Assembly (NCBI GenBank): GCA_017615495.1
Contig: JAGAAA010000085.1
Location: 1 to 5,030 of the forward strand
Source of the DNA: Clostridia bacterium
GTDB taxonomy: Bacteria > Bacillota > Clostridia > Christensenellales > CAG-1252
DNA: 5,030 nucleotides
Direction of reading: 5' to 3'
The notes under the pieces were generated by a model. The model had not been told where the DNA came from. It worked only from the letters and a program-made list of their open reading frames with translations, and searched no databases. Below are positions 1 to 5,030 of the stretch, piece after piece (position 1 is the first letter of the stretch; each line of letters begins with the position of its first letter). Position numbers and translations under genes: made by a program.

Positions 1-20
1 CCGCAAACCCGCTTAAAACC

Positions 21-59
21 TCGCCTTCATCGTTATACGATGGGGGCGATTTTTATTTT
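21..59 (+). terminator. Intrinsic terminator of a gene off the left edge
   Basis: A hairpin has outer arms TCGCC (21-25) and GGCGA (45-49), two U-G wobble pairs (26-27 with 43-44), and inner arms CATCGT (28-33) and ACGATG (37-42) closing on a 3-base loop. A T-rich run, TTTTTATTTT, follows at 50-59. The 13-pair stem with its U tract is a classic Rho-independent terminator on the plus strand. It should end transcription of an upstream plus-strand gene outside the window and insulate the promoter that follows. Confidence 0.85.
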
Positions 60-64
60 GCATC

Positions 65-93
65 TTGAATAAAAAGTCAAAAGCGTGTATAGT
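65..93 (+). promoter_or_regulatory. Sigma-A-type promoter of the lipoprotein gene
   Basis: The -35 candidate is TTGAAT at 65-70 and the -10 candidate is TATAGT at 88-93, with exactly 17 bp between them. Transcription would begin near 99-101, leaving a leader of about 40 bases before the ATG at 139. An in-frame GTG at 85 lies inside this promoter and would not be transcribed, which supports the downstream start. The promoter sits directly after the upstream terminator, so the gene is probably transcribed on its own. Confidence 0.7.
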
Positions 94-126
94 ATAAGTG
101 ACCCCGAAAAAACTCTCATTTTTTGT

Positions 127-134
127 AGGAGGTG
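127..134 (+). promoter_or_regulatory. Ribosome binding site that fixes the lipoprotein start
   Basis: AGGAGGTG is a near-perfect match to the anti-Shine-Dalgarno sequence and lies 4 bases before the ATG at 139. It selects that ATG over the in-frame GTG at 85, and the resulting protein begins directly with a lipoprotein signal peptide. Confidence 0.9.
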
Positions 135-138
135 TAAC

Positions 139-3100
139 ATGAAAAAAATTTTGTCGATCTTTTTACTATTGACTTTGGTCATCGGCGTTTTCGTTTTCGT
201 GGGATGCGATAACAAAGATACCACTGTCACAGCCGACAAATTGACGATCAAGTTCACGCCGCTAAACGGCGCCACGATCGACGATTTGGAAATTCAGGCG
301 GACAGCGACGTTACGCTGCCCACTATCACCAGGGACGGCTTTACCTTCCGCGGGTGGTACTTCGACGAAACCTACGAAACGGCAGTCACCGTCGAGGGCC
401 TTAAAGCAAAACTCAAGGAAGGCACCATCACCATTTACGCAAAATGGGAGGAGAACACGCCGCCCGCACCGGCAACGTTGACCGTTCAGTTTAACGTAAA
501 GGGCGGTAATGCGGTCACGAACGCTTCCATTCAGGCGGATTCAACGTATACGTTGCCCACCGCCACCCGCGACGGCTTCAATTTCAAAGGTTGGTTCTTT
601 GAAGAGGGGTATCAAACTGAAGTCACCGTGGACGCTTTGAAGGCAAAAGTCGGCGCGCAAAACAGCGTTACCGTTTACGCCAAGTGGGAAGAAAAGACCG
701 TCACCTTGCGCTTTGACACCAAGGGCGGCAACGCCATCGTGGACAAGACCTTCGGTATGTCCAACGCCGGCACCATCGTGTTGCCCACGCCGGAAAAGTC
801 GGGCAGCAAGTTTGCAAGATGGTACTTTGATGAAAATTATCAGACGGCGTATTCCGCCGCCGGCTTGAGCGCAAGGCTCAACGACGAAACCATCATGCTG
901 TACGCAAAGTGGGGCGAGATCTTGAGCAGTGACACCGTCACCATTCAAGGCAAGTCCGGTAACACCGTGGTGATCAACCCCGTGTTTGATTGGACCAACA
1001 CAAACAACGATACCGGCTTCTTCGTCGTTTTGAAGGATGAAGAGGGCGCCGTCGTTGAGCAAGCCACCGTTACGGGCACGCACTTTGAACTCACCGATAA
1101 CTTGGCGTACGGTTCTGAGTACACCCTTGAGATCACCGGCAACGTAAGCGATTGCTTCCGTTCCGTCGCCCTCCAAACCGTCGAAGGTTCGGGCGAGGTG
1201 AATTTGAACAACGCCACGCTTGCTGTGGCGGAACCCTTTAAGTCACATATGGTCATCCAAAGGGGCAAAGCCATCAACGTTACCGGTATGACGCAACCGG
1301 GCGTCCTCGTCGCCATCGACTTCTACGGCGAAACGAGCTACACCGTGGCAAACGGCTCCGGTTTCTTCACCTTCTCCTTTGCGGCGAAGGAGGCGAGCAC
1401 TGCGCCCGCAACCATCACCATTCGCGTGTTGAAGGACAAGAAACTCGTCATTGAGGACGTTTTGATCGGCGACGTGTATTTGGTCAGCGGTCAGTCCAAC
1501 GTGCAAAGGACGCTTTTGCAGTGCGTAGCGGACGGCGAGACCACCCCCGAATGGGCAGGCGACGTCACCGATGCGCAAAACAGCGACGTGCGTTACTACT
1601 ATCAGGCGGAGCACACTTCCGCGACTCCCAGCATGACCACGGTCAGCGCCTTCTGGTCCAAGGTGACCGATGGCGACGAGTCCTATAAGAACTATTCCGC
1701 CGTTGCCTTTATGGTGGGCGCGATGCTCGGTAAGGAGCTCGCCAACGACGGCGTGCCCGTGGGCATCATTTACGCCGCAAAGGGCGATACCAACATCACC
1801 AGCTGGAAGGGTGGCGAAGGCAGCTTGCATTACAACGGCATGATCTACCCGCTCAGCTCGGCGGAAATCAGCGGTGTGGTGTGGTACCAAGGCTGCAACA
1901 ACACGGGCAAGGGCATTGATTACCAAGCGCACCTTACCGAACTTATGGCAAATTGGCGCACCTTGTTCCGCAACGCGACGCTCCCGTTCTACGTGGTGCA
2001 GCTCCCCTGCTACAACGGCGACAGCGGCAACAATTACGACTTCTCTTACGTGCGTGAATCGCAACTTAACGCCTGCCAGGCGGATGCCAACGCGTACCTG
2101 ATCGCCACCTGCGACGGCGGCGAGCCGGACAACATCCACCCCGCGCACAAGCGTTACCTCTGCGAGAGGATCGCCAAGTCCATCCTTTCCACCGTTTACG
2201 GCGCGGATTACCTGCCGCAAGGCCCGACCTACGCTTCGCACGAAGTGCAGGGCAGCGACCTCATCATCACGGTGGACAACGGCACAGGCTTGACCTTCAC
2301 GGGCGAATCCATCGTCGGCTTCATGCTCGCCGGCGCGGATGGCAAGTACTTTGACGCCACGGCAACCATTTCGGAGGGCAAGATCGTTGTCACTTCCGAT
2401 AAGGTGGCAACTCCGGTCTACGTCAAGTACGGCTTTGGCAAGTGCCCCTTCCTTAACGTTTACAACAAGGACGGCTTCTTGATGAGCCCCTTCAGGACGG
2501 ACGAATACAACCACAACATCGACCTCTTGGATTACCGTGAGAATGCGACGTATACTTCCAACTCGGGCGGCGAGACGATGGCTGTTGAAGTGGTGGACGT
2601 CGACGGGGAAGTCGGTCTCCAGGTGACCAAGCCGGAAGGCACCAAGGGCTACGGCATCTTGGAACTTTCCAAGTGGGGCGCCATCGGCAAGGAGGAGCAC
2701 GCCTTGAAGCTCAGAATCAAGGGCTCCAACTCCGGCGCAAAGCTCGTTATCCGTATTGTGGAAGGCTCTTACGAGATGTGGGCTACTCCGGAACTGACGG
2801 ATAACTTCACCACCGTGCAGGAGATGACCCTTCCCATTTCGTACTTCCGCGTCAGCAGCGAAGTTAACGGCATCATCGACTTCCAGTCCATCAACAGGGT
2901 CGAGCTTATCATCAAGGATAAGAACGCTGCCGTTACCGTCACGGTGTTGGAACTCAGGTTTGTGGATTATACTCGCACGGCGCCCGCTGCCTTTAGTATT
3001 AAGGAAGCAAAGCAAGACGGCGTGCAAGGCACGATCAAGTGGGGCTTTGCTGACTTTGCGGCAAGCTACGTCGTACGCGTCGCTACGGACACCACCTTTA

Positions 3101-3750
3101 CCGGATCGAGCTTGGTCGTAGACGGCACCACCACGGGGCTTAGCTACACCTTTGACGCTTCAATCATCGAAGACGGCGTGACCTACTACGTAGCAGTCGC
3201 CGCCATCAACAACCTCGGTCAAACCATTGCGACCAACAGCGGCATGGTACTCCGCAACGCCAACAGGGCTACCGTGGCAAAGTTCGACTTTGATAACGAC
3301 GAAGAGTTTGAAGCGTATGTGGCGGAAAAACTGAGCAATGTCAGTTCCAAGTTGGAAATGTCTCGCAGCGACAAGGGTCTTAAGATCCACGTTAAACAAA
3401 CCGATGGCTGGATCGACTTTATCGTCAAGATGGAGTCGGGTCTTAACGCGGGATTTGACGCGTTGAAGTTCTATTTGGATAAGAGTGAATTCAGAGGGTC
3501 TACCATTAAGGTCCAGTTGCACGATTCCGGTGGCAACGCTTTTACCGCAACGCTGAGCGACAGTATGTCGGATGGTAACGGAAACTATGTCGTTCCGATC
3601 AGTTCCTTTGTCAACACGGCTCAAAACCTTGGAGCCTTCGGCAACAGGACGGCGATCCGCATCAAGTTCGGTATCACCGATTACAACGGCGGCGCGACCG
3701 ACAATCTCTACCTCAACAACATCGAATTTACCAAAACGTCACAATCCTGA
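139..3750 (+). CDS. Surface lipoprotein: InlB repeats + sialate O-acetylesterase-like SGNH esterase + CBM/Fn3-like tail
   Basis: This 1203-residue protein has a lipoprotein signal peptide (MKK, a hydrophobic stretch, then lipobox FVGC with Cys23). Three InlB-type repeats follow (about 35-105, 114-185, 188-260), each ending YAKW. An Fn3-like linker (about 262-347) leads to a sialate O-acetylesterase-like unit. Its N-terminal beta domain (about 355-442) has the FKSHMVIQRG signature. Its SGNH core (about 443-690) has SGQSN with nucleophile Ser453, a likely block II Gly549, WYQG at 582-585, and DNIH with Asp664 and His667. Its C-terminal beta sandwich (about 695-788) ends in SPFRTD. A CBM-like module (about 800-945), an Fn3-like module (about 948-1042) and a second CBM-like module (about 1044-1200) close the chain. 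By family it is a serine acetylesterase (SASA, CE6-like) removing O-acetyl groups from sialic acid or from a polysaccharide such as xylan; the substrate is unknown. It should act outside the cell, membrane-anchored. The usual WYQGES motif reads WYQGCN here. Tandem stops (TGA TAA) end the gene. Confidence 0.9.
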   Translation: MKKILSIFLLLTLVIGVFVFVGCDNKDTTVTADKLTIKFTPLNGATIDDLEIQADSDVTLPTITRDGFTFRGWYFDETYETAVTVEGLKAKLKEGTITIYAKWEENTPPAPATLTVQFNVKGGNAVTNASIQADSTYTLPTATRDGFNFKGWFFEEGYQTEVTVDALKAKVGAQNSVTVYAKWEEKTVTLRFDTKGGNAIVDKTFGMSNAGTIVLPTPEKSGSKFARWYFDENYQTAYSAAGLSARLNDETIMLYAKWGEILSSDTVTIQGKSGNTVVINPVFDWTNTNNDTGFFVVLKDEEGAVVEQATVTGTHFELTDNLAYGSEYTLEITGNVSDCFRSVALQTVEGSGEVNLNNATLAVAEPFKSHMVIQRGKAINVTGMTQPGVLVAIDFYGETSYTVANGSGFFTFSFAAKEASTAPATITIRVLKDKKLVIEDVLIGDVYLVSGQSNVQRTLLQCVADGETTPEWAGDVTDAQNSDVRYYYQAEHTSATPSMTTVSAFWSKVTDGDESYKNYSAVAFMVGAMLGKELANDGVPVGIIYAAKGDTNITSWKGGEGSLHYNGMIYPLSSAEISGVVWYQGCNNTGKGIDYQAHLTELMANWRTLFRNATLPFYVVQLPCYNGDSGNNYDFSYVRESQLNACQADANAYLIATCDGGEPDNIHPAHKRYLCERIAKSILSTVYGADYLPQGPTYASHEVQGSDLIITVDNGTGLTFTGESIVGFMLAGADGKYFDATATISEGKIVVTSDKVATPVYVKYGFGKCPFLNVYNKDGFLMSPFRTDEYNHNIDLLDYRENATYTSNSGGETMAVEVVDVDGEVGLQVTKPEGTKGYGILELSKWGAIGKEEHALKLRIKGSNSGAKLVIRIVEGSYEMWATPELTDNFTTVQEMTLPISYFRVSSEVNGIIDFQSINRVELIIKDKNAAVTVTVLELRFVDYTRTAPAAFSIKEAKQDGVQGTIKWGFADFAASYVVRVATDTTFTGSSLVVDGTTTGLSYTFDASIIEDGVTYYVAVAAINNLGQTIATNSGMVLRNANRATVAKFDFDNDEEFEAYVAEKLSNVSSKLEMSRSDKGLKIHVKQTDGWIDFIVKMESGLNAGFDALKFYLDKSEFRGSTIKVQLHDSGGNAFTATLSDSMSDGNGNYVVPISSFVNTAQNLGAFGNRTAIRIKFGITDYNGGATDNLYLNNIEFTKTSQS
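241..918 (+). repeat. Three tandem InlB-type (Listeria-Bacteroides, Flg_new-like) protein repeats
   Basis: Three units of about 71-73 residues lie at 241-453, 478-693 and 700-918. Each follows the same plan: a beta strand such as LTIKF, LTVQF or VTLRF; a G-rich turn (NGATI, KGGNAV, KGGNAI); a TLP or VLP strand; a GFxFxGWYF-like segment; and a closing YAKW. The repeats have diverged at both DNA and protein level, so this is an old duplication. Repeats of this family form small beta-grasp-like modules in Gram-positive surface proteins. Here they probably act as a spacer between lipid anchor and enzyme, or as an adhesive stalk. Confidence 0.85.
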
Positions 3751-3764
3751 TAACAGGTTGCACT

Positions 3765-3790
3765 AAACAAAAGGGCGGGTAGTCCCGCCC
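3765..3790 (-). terminator. GC-rich intrinsic terminator for minus-strand transcription
   Basis: Perfect 7-bp arms GGGCGGG (3773-3779) and CCCGCCC (3784-3790) enclose a 4-base loop. Read on the minus strand, the stem is followed by TTTTGTTT (3765-3772), a good U tract. On the plus strand the hairpin is followed by A residues, so it is a poor terminator for the lipoprotein gene. It is the second of two hairpins that a transcript of the small SGNH hydrolase gene would meet. Confidence 0.75.
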
Positions 3791-3828
3791 AAAAAGAGAA
3801 GCACCAACTCGCTTAGTTGGTGCTTCTT
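3791..3828. terminator. Long-stem, probably bidirectional terminator between convergent genes
   Basis: Perfect 13-bp arms AGAAGCACCAACT (3797-3809) and AGTTGGTGCTTCT (3815-3827) enclose a 5-base loop. On the minus strand the hairpin is followed by CTCTTTTT (3791-3798, partly inside the stem), giving a strong terminator for the SGNH hydrolase gene. On the plus strand the 3' arm is itself pyrimidine-rich (CTTCTTCT), so it could also stop the lipoprotein transcript, though with a weaker U tract. No other plus-strand terminator is visible after 3750. Confidence 0.75.
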
Positions 3829-3851
3829 CTACGATATGGGTCAAATGGTTT

Positions 3852-4406
3852 TTAAAGCCTTGCTTCGATCACCTTTGCCACCTGCTTGGCGCAGCGCTCG
3901 GCGCCCAGCTTGGTGAGGTGGATCTTGTCGTCGCAGATGTTCCCTGCGATGTCTTCCGCCACCAAGGAATGCAGGTCGTTGATCTCAATGCCAAGCGCTT
4001 GGAGTTGAGGTACCACAAGGGCGTTGAAGCGGCGGATATCCTCGTTTTTGTTGTAAGGATATTCGGGGTTGACGGGGGTGGTGGTGGCAAAGATCACGTT
4101 TTTGGTTATGCCAAGCAGCATCTTTGCAATACGAAGCACGTTTTCCGCATATTCTTCATCGGTGGAAAACAGCTTGCCGTCCCCCACGATGTTTGCCACG
4201 TCCCAAAGGCCGCAGTTGAAGTGGATGACGTCGCAGTCCTTGAGATCGGAATGGAGGTCAAAGATCATGCGCATCAGGTTCTTTGAGAACTTGCAGTTCT
4301 CCTTGGGTTGAAAAACCGTCGCCTTCCCTTTGAGAAGAGAGGGCACGACCTTGCCGTATCCAAACAGGCGGATGGAATCGCCAAGCAAAGCTACTTTCTT
4401 TTTCAT
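3852..4406 (-). CDS. Small cytoplasmic SGNH/GDSL-family hydrolase
   Basis: This 184-residue single-domain protein has the block I motif GDSIR with nucleophile Ser11 close to the N terminus, as is usual in SGNH hydrolases. The middle block is HFNCGLWD (Asn64, Gly66, Asp69), which replaces the usual GxND. The C-terminal block is DKIH (Asp160, His163), the other two members of the catalytic triad. FATTTPV (106-112) and INDLHSLV (142-149) fit conserved strands of a bacterial subfamily with GDSIR and GLWD signatures. There is no signal peptide or membrane segment, so it should act in the cytoplasm. Families with this fold hydrolyse esters, often acetyl groups on sugars, but the substrate here cannot be named. 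The start is supported by AAAGGAGA (4411-4418) just upstream. The gene converges on the lipoprotein esterase gene, 101 bp away. Confidence 0.88.
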   Translation of the reverse strand: MKKKVALLGDSIRLFGYGKVVPSLLKGKATVFQPKENCKFSKNLMRMIFDLHSDLKDCDVIHFNCGLWDVANIVGDGKLFSTDEEYAENVLRIAKMLLGITKNVIFATTTPVNPEYPYNKNEDIRRFNALVVPQLQALGIEINDLHSLVAEDIAGNICDDKIHLTKLGAERCAKQVAKVIEARL

Positions 4407-4441
4407 CGTTTCTCCTTTGTTGCGCGAGGCGCGCGTAAAAC

Positions 4442-4447
4442 ATTATA
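4442..4447 (-). promoter_or_regulatory. -10 element of the small SGNH hydrolase gene
   Basis: Read on the minus strand this is a perfect TATAAT, 35 bases before the ATG. No good -35 hexamer lies 16-18 bp upstream, where the sequence is a C/G-rich stretch. The promoter may therefore be weak or activator-dependent. Transcription would begin near 4434-4436, at the edge of a short GC stem-loop. Confidence 0.6.
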
Positions 4448-4481
4448 CACCATCCGGGCGGGGAAGGGGATAAAATTTTAC

Positions 4482-4507
4482 AAAAAAGGGCGCAAATTTA
4501 TACGCCC
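4482..4507 (-). terminator. Intrinsic terminator overlapping the end of the 118-residue gene
   Basis: On the minus strand the arms GGGCG (4503-4507) and CGCCC (4488-4492), extendable by a U-G and an A-U pair, are followed by TTTTTT (4482-4487). The upstream arm lies in the last two sense codons and the stop codon falls in the loop. Termination here would separate this gene from the SGNH hydrolase gene downstream, which has its own -10 element. Confidence 0.75.
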
Positions 4508-4854
4508 AATTTTTGTCCGCTTTTTTGGTGCACCTTCATCATCTTGCGGAAGCCCAGGTAATTGAAGCAATGTTTTTCCACCTTGATGTTTCTCAAGCGG
4601 TCGTCCCCGCCCACCATGTCGAAGCAGATCACGTAGTTGCCGTCCGGCGTAGCGGAATAGCTCAAGCCGGAAATGCTGCCAAACGGCATGGTAAACAGCA
4701 CTTCGGGCTTTTGCCCCGGAGCGATGGGGCGCTCGATGGTGAAAAAGTCGTTGTAATGCCTTTTGTCATAGGACTGCAAGCGAAGCATCAACCTCTTGTC
4801 GTAGCCTTCCATGTTTACCCAAATCAAAACGTCCTCTTTTTCAAACCAGCACAT
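4498..4854 (-). CDS. Conserved-looking hypothetical protein, 118 residues
   Basis: I do not recognise this family. The protein starts MCWFEKEDVLIWVNMEG, has no signal peptide or membrane segment, and is probably cytoplasmic. Its pattern of short hydrophobic strands (DVLIWVNM, RLMLRLQSY, EVLFTMPFG, NYVICFDMVGG) broken by charged turns suggests a mostly beta fold. The C-terminal 30 residues are rich in Lys, Arg and His. The start at 4854 is chosen because CTCCTT (4861-4866), read as AAGGAG on the minus strand, lies 6 bases upstream. The longer frame begins with a TTG at 4911 that is part of the -35 box and cannot be in the mRNA. It runs in the same direction as the SGNH hydrolase gene, 91 bp upstream of it, but has its own promoter and terminator. 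No function is proposed. Confidence 0.75.
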   Translation of the reverse strand: MCWFEKEDVLIWVNMEGYDKRLMLRLQSYDKRHYNDFFTIERPIAPGQKPEVLFTMPFGSISGLSYSATPDGNYVICFDMVGGDDRLRNIKVEKHCFNYLGFRKMMKVHQKSGQKLGV

Positions 4855-4882
4855 AGTTTTCTCCTTGCGTTTTTGTCCTTTT

Positions 4883-4911
4883 ATTATACCGCCTTTCCCG
4901 CAGGCGGTCAA
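4883..4911 (-). promoter_or_regulatory. Near-consensus sigma-A promoter of the 118-residue gene
   Basis: Read on the minus strand, TTGACC (4906-4911) and a perfect TATAAT (4883-4888) are separated by exactly 17 bp. Transcription should start near 4876, about 22 bases before the ATG, with the AAGGAG ribosome binding site in between. The spacer contains an inverted repeat, CCGCCT (4889-4894) and AGGCGG (4902-4907), whose arms touch both promoter boxes. This is the best-scoring promoter in the window, and a cluster of palindromes begins a few bases upstream of its -35 box. Confidence 0.85.
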
Positions 4912-4915
4912 TGGG

Positions 4916-4985
4916 CAGTTAATTGCAAATTGTAAACAACTGAAAAATCAGTTGTAGACAAATTGTCGACAACTGATTTTTATCA
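4916..4985. repeat. Cluster of overlapping palindromes with 33-bp and 11-bp periodicity (candidate operator array)
   Basis: A 27-bp imperfect dyad at 4916-4942 recurs at 4949-4975, 33 bp later, with 20 of 27 positions identical. The shared parts are CAGTT, CAAATTGT and ACAACTG. Three copies of TTGTNNACAA start at 4930 (centre AA), 4952 (AG) and 4963 (CG), so the spacings are 22 and 11 bp. The second dyad extends to a 39-base palindrome (4943-4981) with a single central base and one mismatched pair, flanked by A5 and T5. The cluster lies just upstream of the -35 box at 4906-4911. It may be a cooperative binding site for a regulator; the decamer has the GT-AC form seen in GntR-type operators. 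A bidirectional terminator for a gene beyond the right edge is the main alternative. Confidence 0.6.
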
Positions 4986-5030
4986 CTTTTTGAGATCAAA
5001 AGGAATAAAAACAAATCCGAACACCTTATC
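4986..5030. other. AT-rich non-coding right edge
   Basis: No start codon with a ribosome binding site and no convincing promoter hexamers are visible in either direction. A short palindrome, TTTTGA-GA-TCAAAA (4988-5001), is present. The next gene lies beyond the window, and its orientation cannot be told from here. Confidence 0.5.

Noticed and set aside
85..138. In-frame GTG start giving an 18-residue N-terminal extension of the lipoprotein
   Set aside because: It lies inside the promoter spacer, has no ribosome binding site, and would bury the lipoprotein signal peptide. AGGAGGTG at 127-134 points to the ATG at 139.
33..275. 80-residue minus-strand frame across the left edge
   Set aside because: It runs through the terminator, promoter and signal peptide region of the lipoprotein gene and has no ribosome binding site.
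541..1316. Minus-strand open frames opposite the InlB repeats and linker
   Set aside because: They are shadows of the lipoprotein frame with no start signals and no family match.
1243..3027. Long minus-strand open frame (594 residues) opposite the esterase gene
   Set aside because: It is antisense to a clearly conserved coding region, has no ribosome binding site or recognisable domain, and its Val/Ala/His/Gly/Arg-rich composition is typical of a codon shadow.
3918..4311. Plus-strand open frames opposite the small SGNH hydrolase
   Set aside because: They lie antisense to a gene with intact catalytic motifs, and no ribosome binding site precedes them.
4855..4911. TTG start at 4911 extending the 118-residue protein to 137 residues
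   Set aside because: The TTG is the first half of the -35 box TTGACC, upstream of the transcription start, so it cannot be translated from this promoter.
4963..4972. Spo0A box suggested by TTGTCGAC
   Set aside because: The consensus TTTGTCGAA is missed at its ends, and the site is better explained as one of three TTGTNNACAA palindromes whose central bases vary.
4916..4981. CRISPR array or integron attC site
   Set aside because: The repeat unit is itself palindromic, occurs only twice, is imperfect (20/27) and is separated by only 6 bases. No cas gene, attC core pairing or cassette is visible.

Overview
The window looks like chromosomal DNA from a Gram-positive, Clostridia-type bacterium, plausibly an uncultured gut Firmicute. 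The signs are strong AGGAGG-like ribosome binding sites, sigma-A-type promoters with 17-bp spacers, intrinsic terminators with U tracts, and a lipoprotein carrying InlB-type (Listeria-Bacteroides) repeats. The taxonomic placement is inference. No mobile element, tRNA, rRNA or CRISPR array was seen.

Layout: positions 21-59 hold the terminator of a gene lying off the left edge. A promoter (65-93) then drives one large plus-strand gene, 139-3750. It encodes a 1203-residue lipoprotein: lipobox Cys23, three InlB-type repeats as a stalk, a sialate O-acetylesterase-like SGNH core (Ser453, Asp664, His667), a beta domain, and a C-terminal tail of CBM-like, Fn3-like and CBM-like modules. Two hairpins in tandem (3765-3827) separate it from two minus-strand genes that converge on it. 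These are a 184-residue cytoplasmic SGNH/GDSL hydrolase (3852-4406) and an unrecognised 118-residue protein (4498-4854). Each minus-strand gene has its own -10 element and its own downstream terminator, so they look like separate transcription units.

The right end (4855-5030) is non-coding and is the most unusual part. Upstream of a near-consensus promoter lies a cluster of overlapping palindromes. It contains a 27-bp dyad repeated at a 33-bp period and three TTGTNNACAA decamers in 11-bp helical register. This looks like a cooperative operator, although the same DNA can also fold into mutually exclusive, terminator-like hairpins.

Working together: the lipoprotein probably de-acetylates an O-acetylated glycan (sialoglycan or plant polysaccharide) outside the cell, held there by its stalk and its glycan-binding modules. 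The small SGNH hydrolase could act on a related acetylated product inside the cell. That link rests only on proximity and shared fold.
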